Origin: Anaerolineae bacterium | GTDB taxonomy: Bacteria > Chloroflexota > Anaerolineae > Aggregatilineales > Phototrophicaceae | Length of the DNA: 64,000 bases | Assembly (NCBI GenBank): GCA_022822545.1 | Contig: JAJEBE010000056.1 | Coordinates: forward strand, 1-64,000 | Reading direction: 5' to 3' | In this document: positions 7,852 through 17,128 of the stretch, piece after piece | How positions within the stretch are numbered: position 1 is the first letter of the stretch | Layout of the letters: each line of letters starts with the position of its first letter | Translations under genes and position numbers: made by a program | The notes under the pieces: generated by a model | What the model saw: the letters and a program-made list of their open reading frames with translations, nothing else | What the model was told of the DNA's origin: nothing | Databases searched by the model: none

Positions 7852-8801
7852 TGGGGCTGGATGATATTTTCACCGCCAGCGTCTTCGCCTCGGCTATCAG
7901 GCTGGCGACGCCGTATATCTTCGCGGCGCTGGGGGAGACATTCGCGCAGCGGAGCGGGGTGCTGAATCTGGGCGTGGACGGCATGATGCTGATGGGCGCT
8001 TTCGGCGGCTTCTACGCGGTATATTCGGCGCAGCAGGCGGGGTCGATGAGCGAGCCGGTGAGCTTGCTTTGGGGCGTTTTGATCGCGCTGATCATCGGCG
8101 GTTTGATGGGCTTGGCGATGGCTTTTGTCAGCGTCACCTTGAAGGCGAAGCAGGGCATCAGCGGCATCGGCGTTTATCTCTTCGGTCTGGGATTGAGCGA
8201 GTTGCTGTTTCAGCAGTGGGTGGGCACGCCGAAGTCGGTGCATGGTTTCCCGCGGATCAACTTCCCGGTTTTGACCGACCTGCCGATCATCGGGGAGATA
8301 TTTTTCCATCATAATTTGCTGGTTTATGTGGCTTTTGCTTTGGTGCCGATTTCGGCATTTGTGCTGAACAATACGACCTTCGGTTTGATGATCCGCGCGG
8401 TTGGGCAGAACCCGGAAGCGGCGGACGCGATGGGGGTGAGCGTGACGCGGGTGCGTTATGCCACCACGACCATCGGCGGTATGCTGGCCGGTTTGGCGGG
8501 GGCGTCCTTGTCGATCGCGCTGATTAACCTGTTCCAGCAGAATCTGACGGCGGGGCAGGGTTTTATTGCGGTGGCGCTGGTGTATTTCGGCGGCTGGCGG
8601 CCCTGGACGGTGGCGGCGGGGGCGTTGTTGTTCAGCTTCGTGAACGCGCTGCAATTGCAGATCAAGGTGATCGGTGCGGATATACCGTCGGAGTTTGCGG
8701 TGATGGCGCCTTATGTGATCACGATTATCGCGTTGATCTTCGCCACCAAGCGGCAGGAGCAGCCGACGGCGCTGACGCGGCCTTATGAGCGCGGGGAGTA
8801 G
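7851..8801 (+). CDS. Nucleoside ABC transporter permease (NupQ/YufQ type)
   Basis: A 316-residue permease with 8-9 hydrophobic helices. Family motifs are 'GETFAQRSGVLNLGVDGMM' near residue 25 and 'GQNPEAADAMGVSVTRVRY' in the middle. It pairs with the preceding permease, whose stop codon it overlaps by one base. A hairpin of the CCCCCTCTC type follows 32 bp after the stop and may separate it from the binding-protein gene. Confidence 0.9.
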   Translation: MGLDDIFTASVFASAIRLATPYIFAALGETFAQRSGVLNLGVDGMMLMGAFGGFYAVYSAQQAGSMSEPVSLLWGVLIALIIGGLMGLAMAFVSVTLKAKQGISGIGVYLFGLGLSELLFQQWVGTPKSVHGFPRINFPVLTDLPIIGEIFFHHNLLVYVAFALVPISAFVLNNTTFGLMIRAVGQNPEAADAMGVSVTRVRYATTTIGGMLAGLAGASLSIALINLFQQNLTAGQGFIAVALVYFGGWRPWTVAAGALLFSFVNALQLQIKVIGADIPSEFAVMAPYVITIIALIFATKRQEQPTALTRPYERGE

Positions 8802-8833
8802 GGTATGAGAGTAAGGTCTACCTCGCCCCCCGG

Positions 8834-8861
8834 CCCCCTCTCCGAAGCATCAGAGAGGGGG
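8834..8861. repeat. CCCCCTCTC/GAGAGGGGG hairpin
   Basis: Perfect 9-bp arms around a 10-nt loop, 32 bp downstream of the permease stop. It has no T-run, so it may stabilise the upstream message rather than terminate it. Related hairpins are at 8992, 15651 and 53159. Confidence 0.7.
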
Positions 8862-8911
8862 AGTGGCGGTTTTTCCGGGCAGGTATTGTCGCTGGGGAAT
8901 TGGCAACTTGC

Positions 8912-8937
8912 GGGCGACCTGGTAGGTCGCCCCTACA
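8912..8937 (+). repeat. GGGCGACC palindrome, plus-oriented
   Basis: Arms GGGCGACC and GGTCGCCC with the CCTACA tail on the plus strand; the loop reads TGGTA. Confidence 0.85.
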
Positions 8938-8991
8938 AGGCTTGTCCGGTAGTGTGCTGCGACGGTCGTTTTCTCACCCCTCACTCCCCGG

Positions 8992-9018
8992 CCCCCTCTC
9001 CCACAAGGGGAGAGGGGG
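8992..9018. repeat. CCCCCTCTCCC/GGGAGAGGGGG hairpin
   Basis: An 11-bp stem with a short loop (ACAAG), a second copy of the hairpin family at 8834 and 15651. All three follow a CTCACCCC-type run. Confidence 0.7.
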
Positions 9019-9283
9019 AGCTAAACTTAGCGGAATTTGTAGTTTTTCGTTGAGTATCGCAAGGATCATGCCTTCAATCAGTTAAGCTTCAGTGATGTTA
9101 AGGTGTGCTTTACGTGAGAAATGCAGTAGCGGACAAGCCCTACAGGATTCGACAGATTTTGGCGGCTGTAGATTGGCGAGTTCTGTCAAATTAGGATGGC
9201 GTTGCGGGACTATGTTTTATCGTTTATTCTCGGGCGTAGTTGCCCGGTCTAAAGTCAAGTATCGGTTAAAGGAGAGCATAACC

Positions 9284-10174
9284 ATGAAGAAAGCACTATT
9301 GCTTATGTTGATCGTTGCCCTGTTCATCGGGGTGATGCCGAGTATGGCGCAGGACGATGTATTTCGTGTTGCGGCGGTTGCGCCGAGCGCGACCAACGAT
9401 CTCGCGTTCAGCCAGAGTATGTACGATGGGCTGATGGCGATACAGGGCGCCATGGGCGAGGATGCCTTCCAGTTTGATTTCCAGGATGGCACCTTTATCG
9501 TGGATGACGCGGCGGTGGCTTTGCGCGAGTGGGCGGCTTCGGGCGATTACGATCTGGTGATCGCGCATGGCTCGCAGTTCGGCTCGGTGGTGGAAGAGTT
9601 GGCGGCGGAATTCTCCGAGGTCAGCTTCGCCTGGGGCACGGACGAGAACACCTTCGGCCTGGACAATGTGTTCGCTTATACGGCTGATTCTTATCAAGGC
9701 GGCTTCGTCAATGGCGTGGTGGCCGGCAGAATGACGGAATCCGGCGTGATCGGCGTGGTTGGGCCGATTGAAGTGGGCGATGCCAAGCTCTATGTCGATG
9801 GTTTCGTGGCTGGCGCGGCCGCCTCGAACCCGATGGCCACAGTCAATGTTGTGTATATTCAGTCCTTCAGCGATGTTCCGCTGGCGACTGAAGCGGCGGA
9901 AACGCATATCGCCAATGGCGCGGATGTCTTGACAGGCACGGCGCAGATGGTGGTTGGCCCGATCGCGGTGGGCAGCGAGAATGGCGCGGCCTGGTTCGGC
10001 ACGCAAGCCAGCCAAGCCGAGTTGGCCGGTGATTCGGCGGTGGCTTTCCAGGTTTACAAGTGGGAAGTCATATTGTCCGACATGATCGCGCATATTCAGT
10101 CGGGCGTGCTGGGCGGCGAATCTTACGTGTTGACGCTGGCGAACGGCGGCCTGGTGATGGAGTTTGGGGGGTAG
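9284..10174 (+). CDS. BMP/PnrA-type nucleoside-binding protein of the ABC importer
   Basis: A 296-residue extracytoplasmic binding protein. A signal peptide (MKKALLLMLIVALFIGVM) ends SMAQDD, with no lipobox cysteine. The mature part has the BMP pattern: 'RVAAVAPSATNDLAFSQS' at the start, 'DLVIAHGSQFG', 'YQGGFVNGVVAG' and 'VIGVVGP'. It is shorter than the usual 330-350 residues. ATG 9284 is chosen because AAAGGAG sits 9 nt upstream and the codons before it are not conserved-looking. It lies between the permease and ATPase genes of the same system. Confidence 0.9.
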   Translation: MKKALLLMLIVALFIGVMPSMAQDDVFRVAAVAPSATNDLAFSQSMYDGLMAIQGAMGEDAFQFDFQDGTFIVDDAAVALREWAASGDYDLVIAHGSQFGSVVEELAAEFSEVSFAWGTDENTFGLDNVFAYTADSYQGGFVNGVVAGRMTESGVIGVVGPIEVGDAKLYVDGFVAGAAASNPMATVNVVYIQSFSDVPLATEAAETHIANGADVLTGTAQMVVGPIAVGSENGAAWFGTQASQAELAGDSAVAFQVYKWEVILSDMIAHIQSGVLGGESYVLTLANGGLVMEFGG

Positions 10175-10183
10175 ACAAAACAA

Positions 10184-10208
10184 GGGCGACCCACCGGGTC
10201 GCCCCTAC
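10184..10208 (+). repeat. GGGCGACC palindrome, plus-oriented
   Basis: Arms GGGCGACCC/GGGTCGCCC with tail CTAC, 10 bp after the binding-protein stop and 110 bp before the ATPase gene. Confidence 0.85.
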
Positions 10209-10318
10209 CGGTATCATTTTTGAGAGGGGGCGATTTGACGTGTTGCCCCAAAGGCGTCATTTTGAGAGGATGATTTGTTGTCCGTAAAGAAATTTATCCG
10301 CAGTTATGGTAGTCGCGC

Positions 10319-11878
10319 ATGAACGAGAAGGCAAAGCCAGGGAATAATCTGCTGCCGACGGGGCATGAGCGCATCAGCCAGTTGGAGATGACCGGGATTG
10401 TGAAGCGATTTCCCGGCGTGCTGGCGGCGGACAAGATCGATTTTGATGTGCGGTCGGGCGAGATTCATGCGCTGCTGGGCGAGAACGGCGCGGGCAAGTC
10501 GACGTTGATGAAGATGCTGTATGGCTTGTACGATCCCGACGAGGGGCAGATCCGCATCAATGGCGCGGAAGCTCGCATCAAGAATCCGCAAGACGCGATT
10601 CAGCACGGCATCGGCATGATTCATCAGCATTTTATGTTGGTGCCGTCGCTGACGGTGGCGGAGAATATCGCGCTGGGCATGAAGTCATCGCGCGGCGCGC
10701 GCCTCGATCTGGATGTGGTCAGCGAGCGGGTGCTGGAATTATCCGAGATTTATAATTTGAAGGTCGACCCGGGGTTGCCGATCTGGCAGCTGGCGGTGGG
10801 CGAGCAGCAGCGGGTGGAGATCTTGCGGGCCCTGTATAAGGGGGCGGCGCTGCTGATCCTGGATGAGCCGACGGCGGTGCTGACGCCGCAGGAAGTGGAT
10901 GGGTTGTTCCGCATCCTCAAGCAATTGGCGGATGACGGCCATGCGCTGGTGTTCATTTCGCACAAGCTGCACGAGGTGCTGGAGATCAGCCAGCGGGTGA
11001 CGGTGCTGCGGGACGGCCGGCGGGTCAATTCCATCCCCACGAGCGAAGCCACGCGGCCCAAGCTGGCCGAGATGATGGTGGGGCGGCCGGTGCTGCTGGA
11101 GTATGAGAAGAACGCGCCCGACCCGCGCGAGGAGCGGTTGACGCTGGAGGGCGTCAGCGCCTTGAGCAACCGGGGCACGGTGGGCCTGGACGGGGCGTCG
11201 CTGCGGTTGCGGGGCGGGGAGATCGTGGGCATCGCCGGCGTATCGGGCAATGGGCAGCAGGAATTGGCGCAGTGCATCACCGGCTTGCGCGAGATTACCG
11301 CGGGCAAGGTGACGGTGGACGGCGATGATGTGACGAATGCGCAGCCGTCGGTGCTGAATGCGATGGGTCTGTCTTACATCCCGGAGGAGCGGATGATAGA
11401 CGGGGTGATCAAGGAATTCAGCGTGGCGGAGAATTATGTCTTGCAAGATCATGGGCATCCCAAGTTCACCTGGGGCAAGATCTTCATGCAGTTCCGCAAG
11501 ATTCGCGATGCTTGCCGCGAGGCGATCAAAGCCTATGAGATCAAGACGCCGAGCACGGAGACCTTGGTGAAGAGTTTGTCGGGCGGGAATATCCAGAAGC
11601 TGGTGCTGGCGCGGGAGTTATCGCGGGATCCGGGCGTGTTGATCGCGGCGCAGCCGACGCGCGGCGTGGACATCGGGGCGACCGAGTATATTCATCAGCG
11701 TTTGCTGACGGAGCGGGACAATGGCACGGCGATCTTGCTGATCAGCGAAGATCTGGATGAGATTCGGGCTTTGTCGGATCGGATCGCGGTGATGTATGAG
11801 GGGCGGATTGTGGGCGAGGTGGAGAATCAGGATGTGGATATTGAGCAGTTGGGATTGTTGATGACGGGCGGGGGGTAA
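10319..11878 (+). CDS. Nucleoside ABC importer ATPase with two nucleotide-binding domains
   Basis: A 519-residue double ATPase of the NupO/YufO type. Domain 1 (residues 20-255) has Walker A '[13 protein letters not shown]', signature '[11 protein letters not shown]' and Walker B '[12 protein letters not shown]'. Domain 2 (about 270-515) has the degenerate Walker A '[11 protein letters not shown]' usual for this family, signature '[14 protein letters not shown]' and '[14 protein letters not shown]'. It completes the importer encoded from 6652. It ends 6 bp from the convergent DUF4230 gene. Confidence 0.93.
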   Translation: MNEKAKPGNNLLPTGHERISQLEMTGIVKRFPGVLAADKIDFDVRSGEIHALLGENGAGKSTLMKMLYGLYDPDEGQIRINGAEARIKNPQDAIQHGIGMIHQHFMLVPSLTVAENIALGMKSSRGARLDLDVVSERVLELSEIYNLKVDPGLPIWQLAVGEQQRVEILRALYKGAALLILDEPTAVLTPQEVDGLFRILKQLADDGHALVFISHKLHEVLEISQRVTVLRDGRRVNSIPTSEATRPKLAEMMVGRPVLLEYEKNAPDPREERLTLEGVSALSNRGTVGLDGASLRLRGGEIVGIAGVSGNGQQELAQCITGLREITAGKVTVDGDDVTNAQPSVLNAMGLSYIPEERMIDGVIKEFSVAENYVLQDHGHPKFTWGKIFMQFRKIRDACREAIKAYEIKTPSTETLVKSLSGGNIQKLVLARELSRDPGVLIAAQPTRGVDIGATEYIHQRLLTERDNGTAILLISEDLDEIRALSDRIAVMYEGRIVGEVENQDVDIEQLGLLMTGGG

Positions 11879-11884
11879 CCATCC

Positions 11885-12829
11885 TCAGTTGTTTCGACTC
11901 CATGTGCTGGTTTCTTTGTCGTAAATCCATCCACTAGGTATATCGTTCTCTGGCTGACAAGAAGGCGGCCGATTCGGTTCACCGTATCTTTCGTAGAATG
12001 TGATACGCGCTTTTTTGCCTGTAAGCGCATTTACAAAGGACCCAAGAATTGTGCTAGTTTGCCTTTCGGCTCGGTCCAGGATCTCGGAATCTAGCGCGCG
12101 GTCGACGAAGTCTTGCATTGATTGAGCCTGACCCAGCAAGCGAACCATGTCCCAATCTACACCGCACCAAGTGTGTGACTTGTCGTATTGACGAATGTAT
12201 TCCATGCGGCAACTTGTAAGACTTGGTGATGGAATGTGCAAGGTATAGGTTTCCATCTCGCTATAGTATCGAATGTCTTTCTCTTCAATCTCAGCAAAGT
12301 CTACTCCAGCTTCTACAACCGCGTGCGCGGCATGATCTGCGCCATGACTACAAGCGCCTCTGCTTATACCAACATGTATATCAGCCCGCGCGAGTTCAGC
12401 GCTGATTACCACGAGTTGGCCCATTTCTTGAATGTGTTGATAAATCGGTATCAGAGTAGGTTTAGGTGAGGGAGAAGGTTTCAATGTCGCTGTACTGGTT
12501 GGTGTGCTTGTAGGTGTTGCAGTAGAGGTTGAACTAGGCGTCGTTGTTGCTGTTGGTGTAGAGGTTGGCGGCGGCGTATAGGTTGGAAAGGGCGTGAAGG
12601 TCGCCTCAGGTGTATACGTCGGAAGCGGTGTGTATGTAGGTCTCGGTGTCGAAGTCGCGAGCAACTCGCCGCTAGCTAGGTCTCGAATGAATGGAAAGAA
12701 GCCAGGGTTGCTCAAGAGCGTGACGGCTACCAGCAGAAAAATGCCAAAAACTAGCGCGAATACATATCGCCTGTCTATTCTAAACCCACTCACAGAATTG
12801 TCGCTGTCCACTTCGCTTTTCACTTTCAT
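11885..12829 (-). CDS. DUF4230-type membrane-anchored protein with Pro/Thr linker
   Basis: A 314-residue protein: short cytoplasmic N-terminus, one transmembrane helix (about residues 23-41, VFALVFGIFLLVAVTLL), then about 70 residues of repeating PTYTP/PTSTP, then a globular domain from about residue 130. The domain (QEMGQLVVISAELARADIHV, 'SCRMEYIRQYDKSHTW') resembles DUF4230 and its upstream neighbour. ATG 12829 is preferred over the in-frame TTG at 12853 because it sits 5 nt after the upstream stop. Probably an extracytoplasmic surface protein; the function is unknown. Confidence 0.65.
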   Translation of the reverse strand: MKVKSEVDSDNSVSGFRIDRRYVFALVFGIFLLVAVTLLSNPGFFPFIRDLASGELLATSTPRPTYTPLPTYTPEATFTPFPTYTPPPTSTPTATTTPSSTSTATPTSTPTSTATLKPSPSPKPTLIPIYQHIQEMGQLVVISAELARADIHVGISRGACSHGADHAAHAVVEAGVDFAEIEEKDIRYYSEMETYTLHIPSPSLTSCRMEYIRQYDKSHTWCGVDWDMVRLLGQAQSMQDFVDRALDSEILDRAERQTSTILGSFVNALTGKKARITFYERYGEPNRPPSCQPENDIPSGWIYDKETSTWSRNN

Positions 12830-12834
12830 TTTCT

Positions 12835-13545
12835 TCAACTGGCGCGCTTCCAAGCGCCGTCGCCATCTTTAATCCAGCCGCTGGGCGTGATTGGTTTGCA
12901 GGAAAGCGGCAACTGAAGCTCTCCATCTCGTGACGCAAACTCAACACTCGTCGATTTGCCTGTTAATTCGGTAACGAAGTCGCCTATCTGAATCTCTGCT
13001 TCTTTCTCGGCGCGATCTAGGATACCAGCTTCTATCGTCTCCTCCGCAAACTGAATGATGGCATCGTGCTGCGCTAACTGGCGCACCATATCCCAGTCGG
13101 CCGTCAGGAGAGTGAATGATTGCTGATTCTGGTCAATATGGTCGATTCGGCAACTTGTGATAATTGGCGCAGGAAGCGTCACGAAATAAGTATCGTCACG
13201 GAAACTAATGTTGTCTTCGTCAATCTTGTCAAATTCAATACCCGCTTGAATTGCTCCAATGGCAATATGGTTTGCGCTGTAGTAGCCCGCATTGAGGAAG
13301 CCCTGATGGATTTCGACTTTGACATCTGTCGTAGAGAGTTCGCCGTCTATCGTCACCAACTGGGAAATACCGCGAATCCCATGCATGATTACATGAGTTG
13401 ATTGAACATATGCCGCAGATTGCGGGAAGAAAAACTCGCGTACGGTCTCCACTGTTCCGCTGATATATCCGCCAACAATAAGCGCGAAGATGACCAGCGC
13501 AATCGTAAGGAAGTTGCGTCCGATAGACTTAAGTATTGCAATCAT
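12835..13545 (-). CDS. DUF4230-type membrane-anchored protein without linker
   Basis: A 236-residue protein with an N-terminal transmembrane anchor (residues 10-30, NFLTIALVIFALIVGGYI) and a DUF4230-like domain from about residue 55 (GISQLVTIDGELSTTDVKV; 'SCRIDHIDQNQQSFTLLTAD'). The strong AAGGAG site 5 nt before ATG 13545 fixes the start. The domain is clearly paralogous to that of the next gene (shared 'SCRxxxI', 'DWDMVRxLxQ', 'ILDRAE'), so the pair arose by tandem duplication. The function is unknown. Confidence 0.65.
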   Translation of the reverse strand: MIAILKSIGRNFLTIALVIFALIVGGYISGTVETVREFFFPQSAAYVQSTHVIMHGIRGISQLVTIDGELSTTDVKVEIHQGFLNAGYYSANHIAIGAIQAGIEFDKIDEDNISFRDDTYFVTLPAPIITSCRIDHIDQNQQSFTLLTADWDMVRQLAQHDAIIQFAEETIEAGILDRAEKEAEIQIGDFVTELTGKSTSVEFASRDGELQLPLSCKPITPSGWIKDGDGAWKRAS

Positions 13546-13681
13546 ATCGTCTCCTTGAGCAATGGCAAGTCACACACACATCAGCCTGCTTCTAGCAAAT
13601 ATAACGTAAAATTCTTGTAATAGTTTCCTCGAAAATCCGGGACGCGTTTACCGCACATGACTAAGGCTATGATTTCCCGCA

Positions 13682-14536
13682 ATGTTGCCTCAGCCAGCCT
13701 CGCGAATAAATAATTTCCTCCGTCTTTATCGCGCGATGTCGGCGTCGGTGGTGGAGGCATTTTGTTTTCGCAATCGGCTTATCAAGGCGGGGCTGCATGT
13801 GGTGTGCGCGCCGTTTGCGCTGGAGTTGACGCGGCTGGGCTTGAAGATGGAGGGCATGATTGCGCGGGACGGCGATTTGAAGGGGGCCAGCGAGTGGCTG
13901 CTGGGCATTGGGGCGGCGGATTTGCGTTGTTGGGGGGCGGAGAAGGTCCCCGCTTCTGGACCGGTGCTTTTCGTGGGCAATCATGCCGGCTTGGGGGATG
14001 CGCATTCGCTGCTGATGTGTTCGCCGCGGCGGGATACGAAGCTGATGGCGCATGATTTCGGCATCTTGCCGGGCTTACGCCAGTTTCGGCGGCATGTCAT
14101 CGTGGTGGATTCGGCGCGGCCGCAAAGGGCGATGCGGGAAGGTTTGCGGCATTTGCGGGGCGGGGGCTCGCTGCTGCTGTATCCGCGGGGGGAGATCGAG
14201 GCGGATCCGGGATTGTATTTGGAGTCGGCGTTGGCATCGCTGGCGGGGTGGTCGCGGAGTATGGCGATCTTTGCTCGGCACGCGCCGGGTTTGGCGATTG
14301 TGCCGGTGGCGGTTGGCGGGGTGATATCGAAGCGGGCGCTGCGAAACCCGCTTGTGCGCTTGTATCGGGATCATGACCGGCGGCATTTTCTGGCGGCGAC
14401 CTTTCAGATGATGTTTCCCATGTACCGCGACCCGCGGGTTCGGGTTGTCTTCGGGGAGGCTTTGTATGGGGAGGGGGCGGCGTTGGAGAATGTGCGGGGA
14501 CAGATGGCGGGTTTGCTGCGGCGGGCGGGGGCGTGA
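13682..14536 (+). CDS. PlsC-like lysophospholipid acyltransferase family protein
   Basis: A 284-residue protein with the LPLAT HX4D motif in 'VGNHAGLGDAHSL' (about residues 96-108) and a motif III-like 'LLLYPRGEIEAD'. It would transfer an acyl chain to a glycerophospholipid or related acceptor at the membrane. It lacks a clear hydrophobic anchor. The start is uncertain: ATG 13682 has no good ribosome site and ATG 13736 is an alternative. The DUF4230 genes are divergent, and an export ABC pair follows on the same strand. Confidence 0.7.
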   Translation: MLPQPASRINNFLRLYRAMSASVVEAFCFRNRLIKAGLHVVCAPFALELTRLGLKMEGMIARDGDLKGASEWLLGIGAADLRCWGAEKVPASGPVLFVGNHAGLGDAHSLLMCSPRRDTKLMAHDFGILPGLRQFRRHVIVVDSARPQRAMREGLRHLRGGGSLLLYPRGEIEADPGLYLESALASLAGWSRSMAIFARHAPGLAIVPVAVGGVISKRALRNPLVRLYRDHDRRHFLAATFQMMFPMYRDPRVRVVFGEALYGEGAALENVRGQMAGLLRRAGA

Positions 14537-14716
14537 CAGGTTTTTTCACCACAAGGGGCACAAAGGTTTTGTGGGGACGCGCTGGCGATTCGGCGGTGGA
14601 AGTCGGTTGCGAAGGCGGGAGCTGGTCGTTGAGGGTGGGAGGAATTCTGGCTGTAAAAATGTGCGTAAGGCGCGATAATGGTCGCGTGAAGCGGGCATGA
14701 CGGAATTCGATGCGCA

Positions 14717-15523
14717 ATGAGCCAATGGTCGAATAACAATCCGGCGCGGAGCCGAGCCGAGCAATGGCTGGGGTATTGGAATCTGCTGATATCGCTGGTC
14801 AGCCGGGACATACGGGCGCGTTATCGGCGGACGTTTTTGGGTCCGCTTTGGTCGATCATCCCGGCGATTTTGGCGACGGTGATTTACAGTTTTCTGGGCG
14901 GTCTGGTGAATGTGGATACGGAGGGCGCGCCGCGGCTGGTTTTCACCTTCGCCGCCACCGTGCCCTGGACTTTGTTTCAGAGCACGGCGGTTCGCATCCC
15001 GCATGGGGTTTTGGCGAATGGGGTTTTGATGCGGAAGATGCCGATGCCGCGGCAGATCATTCCCTTCGTTGTGATCTTGACCACCTTCTTCGACTTCGTC
15101 ATGGCGGGGATCGTCCTGACGGCGACGCTGCTGCTCTTCGGGATACCCGTCAGCGGGGCATGGCTTTGGCTGCCGGCGTTGATTGTCCTGACGATTTTGC
15201 TGGGTTGGGCGGTTGGCATAGGCATTGCCGCCTTCACGATCTACCGCCGCGACATGCTGCATGGCATTCAGCATATCATGCAGGTCTGGCTGATCTTGAC
15301 GCCGGTCATCTATGGCGCCGAGACCTTGGAGAGCGAATTAAATATCGTGCACAGCCTGAACCCGGCGGTGGGCCTCATTGACGGTTTTCGCAAGGTGCTG
15401 GTTTTCGGGCAGGCGCCGGATACTGCTCTGCTGTTGACGAGTCTGGTCTTGATCGTTTTGGGTTTGCTGGTGGCCTATCCGCTTTACGAGCTTATGTCGC
15501 GCTATTTCGCCGATGTGCTTTAG
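14717..15523 (+). CDS. ABC-2 type export permease (Wzm/TagG type)
   Basis: A 268-residue inner-membrane protein with six hydrophobic helices. An amphipathic N-terminal segment reads 'LISLVSRDIRARYRRTFLG' and the C-terminal loop ends 'YPLYELMSRYFADVL'; both are typical of polysaccharide or teichoic-acid export permeases. The ATPase gene at 15795 is its partner. The intergenic 271 bp holds a CCTCTCCC hairpin repeat. The substrate is probably a glycan, but no glycosyltransferases are adjacent. Confidence 0.88.
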   Translation: MSQWSNNNPARSRAEQWLGYWNLLISLVSRDIRARYRRTFLGPLWSIIPAILATVIYSFLGGLVNVDTEGAPRLVFTFAATVPWTLFQSTAVRIPHGVLANGVLMRKMPMPRQIIPFVVILTTFFDFVMAGIVLTATLLLFGIPVSGAWLWLPALIVLTILLGWAVGIGIAAFTIYRRDMLHGIQHIMQVWLILTPVIYGAETLESELNIVHSLNPAVGLIDGFRKVLVFGQAPDTALLLTSLVLIVLGLLVAYPLYELMSRYFADVL

Positions 15524-15650
15524 GCAGTGTATCTATGGTTGAAATAAGAATAACCTTACCACCGGGTACAGCGAGAAAAAACGAGTGCGCTGAGAATCGT
15601 ATACGAAGTTGCGGGCGATGTTTGTTTTCTCACCCCTCACCCCCCGGCCG

Positions 15651-15671
15651 CCTCTCCCACAAGGGGAGAGG
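15651..15671. repeat. CCTCTCCC/GGGAGAGG hairpin
   Basis: Third copy of the hairpin family seen at 8834 and 8992, inside the 271-bp gap between the export permease and its ATPase. Confidence 0.65.
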
Positions 15672-15794
15672 GGGAGCTACGTTTGCGCGTATTCAATATG
15701 TTAGGTATCTGTATCATCAGCAATCCCAAGATGATTCAATGCGAGGCTGGGTTTTCGCCATTGATATGGGGGGACTGAGGGGTAGAGACAGCTT

Positions 15795-17024
15795 ATGAGC
15801 GCGGAATACGCGATACAGGTGAGGGATGTATGGAAGCGTTATGGCTTGCCCTTGCGTCCTTACTTGCAGCGGCAATTCGACAGCCTGCGCGGGGGCAACG
15901 GGCGGGACCGCGAGGCTTATGGTCCCTGGGCGCTGCGGGAGATCTCCTTTGACGTGAGGCAGGGCGAGTCCCTGGGCATCGTCGGCCGGAATGGCGCGGG
16001 CAAGAGCACCTTGCTCAAGCTGATTGCCGGCGTGAGCCCGGCGACTTATGGCAGTTTGCGAGTGAATGGCCGGCTCTTCCCGATGATCGAATTGGCGGCC
16101 GGCATGCATCGTGATTTGACCGGGCGCGAGAATATCAAGCTGCTGGGCGCGATCATGGGATTCTCGTCCAGGCAGATGGATGTGAAGATGTCTGAGGTGG
16201 AAGCTTTCGCCGAGTTGGGCGAATGGCTGGACAAGCCGGTCTGGCAGTATTCGAGCGGCATGCAGGCGCGGCTGGGTTTCAGCGTGGCGGTTAATGTCGA
16301 TGCGGATATCCTGCTGATTGACGAGGTGCTATCGGTCGGGGATGTGAACTTCCAGAAAAAATGCCTGAACCGCATGGACGAACTATCCAACAGCGGGGTG
16401 ACGGTCGTCTTCGTCACGCATAATCCTTATTCGATTGAGCGGCTCTGCGAGCGGGCGATTTATGTGCAGGACGGGCGGATGACGGCGGAGGGCTCGCCGA
16501 GCGATATTCTGAGCGCTTATTTTGAGCGTTCGATGGACCGGTCGACGGTGATCGCGGGGACAGAATTGCCGGAGGCGGACCGGCGCGAGGGCACGGGGGC
16601 CTTTCGCATTATGGGCATCAGCTTGCGCGATATCGCGGATGGCGGGGAGATCACAGGCTTCTCCACGGGCGACACGGTTGATGCGCGCATTACGCTGAGC
16701 GTTCGGGAGCCGGTGGCCACGTATCGTTTCTCGCTGCGGATTGTGGATCCGGCGGGTACGGTCGTGAGTTATATTGATGTGCCCAGTTCGATGCGGCGGT
16801 CTTTGTCTTTGGAAAAGGATTGCGCGCTGCAATGCCGGATCGAGAATATCAATGTGCTGCCCGGGCAGTACTGGATTGATGTGGTGGCGCGGGAAGTGGC
16901 GGGGCCGGTGATCGACTCGGTGTCTTTCGCTTATACATTTGATGTGCGGGGCAGCGGCGAGGTGCTGGAGCGGATGGAGCATCGGGGCATCATCTATTTG
17001 CCAGCGAGCTGGACGCTGGTATGA
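15795..17024 (+). CDS. Polysaccharide export ATPase with Wzt-type C-terminal domain
   Basis: A 409-residue protein. The N-terminal ATPase (about residues 1-240) has Walker A '[14 protein letters not shown]', signature 'YSSGMQARLGFSVA' and Walker B 'ADILLIDEVLSVGD'. The C-terminal 150 residues (from 'GTGAFRIMGISLRDI') match the beta-sandwich Wzt_C domain, which in characterised systems binds the terminal modification of the exported glycan. It forms a transporter with the permease at 14717. Confidence 0.9.
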   Translation: MSAEYAIQVRDVWKRYGLPLRPYLQRQFDSLRGGNGRDREAYGPWALREISFDVRQGESLGIVGRNGAGKSTLLKLIAGVSPATYGSLRVNGRLFPMIELAAGMHRDLTGRENIKLLGAIMGFSSRQMDVKMSEVEAFAELGEWLDKPVWQYSSGMQARLGFSVAVNVDADILLIDEVLSVGDVNFQKKCLNRMDELSNSGVTVVFVTHNPYSIERLCERAIYVQDGRMTAEGSPSDILSAYFERSMDRSTVIAGTELPEADRREGTGAFRIMGISLRDIADGGEITGFSTGDTVDARITLSVREPVATYRFSLRIVDPAGTVVSYIDVPSSMRRSLSLEKDCALQCRIENINVLPGQYWIDVVAREVAGPVIDSVSFAYTFDVRGSGEVLERMEHRGIIYLPASWTLV

Positions 17025-17032
17025 CGGGTTTT

Positions 17033-17098
17033 TACCACAGAGGCACAGAGACACAGAGGATTTGCCACAAAGGGCACAAAGGCAGGAAGGTCACGAAG
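17033..17098. repeat. CACAGAGG/CACAAAGG short tandem repeat
   Basis: Units ACCACAGAGG, CACAGAGA, CACAGAGG, CCACAAAGG and GCACAAAGG in a row, between the Wzt-like and kinase-like genes. Confidence 0.7.
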
Positions 17099-17128
17099 AT
17101 TTCTTGGGGCTGACTACAATGCCGAGCT

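Larger units (their letters stand above)
8802..9283. other. 482-bp leader region before the binding-protein gene
   Basis: It holds two CCCCCTCTC hairpins (8834-8861, 8992-9018) and one GGGCGACC palindrome (8912-8937). The palindrome is extended by AAGGCTTGTCCGGTAGTG, an extension also seen after the palindrome at 21332-21357. A copy of CGGACAAGCCCTACAGG lies near 9130. The last 60 bp carry the strong ribosome site of the next gene. No further gene is seen. Confidence 0.6.

Noticed and set aside
12223..12469. Short plus-strand frames inside the DUF4230 gene
   Set aside because: They are opposite a supported gene and lack ribosome sites or motifs.
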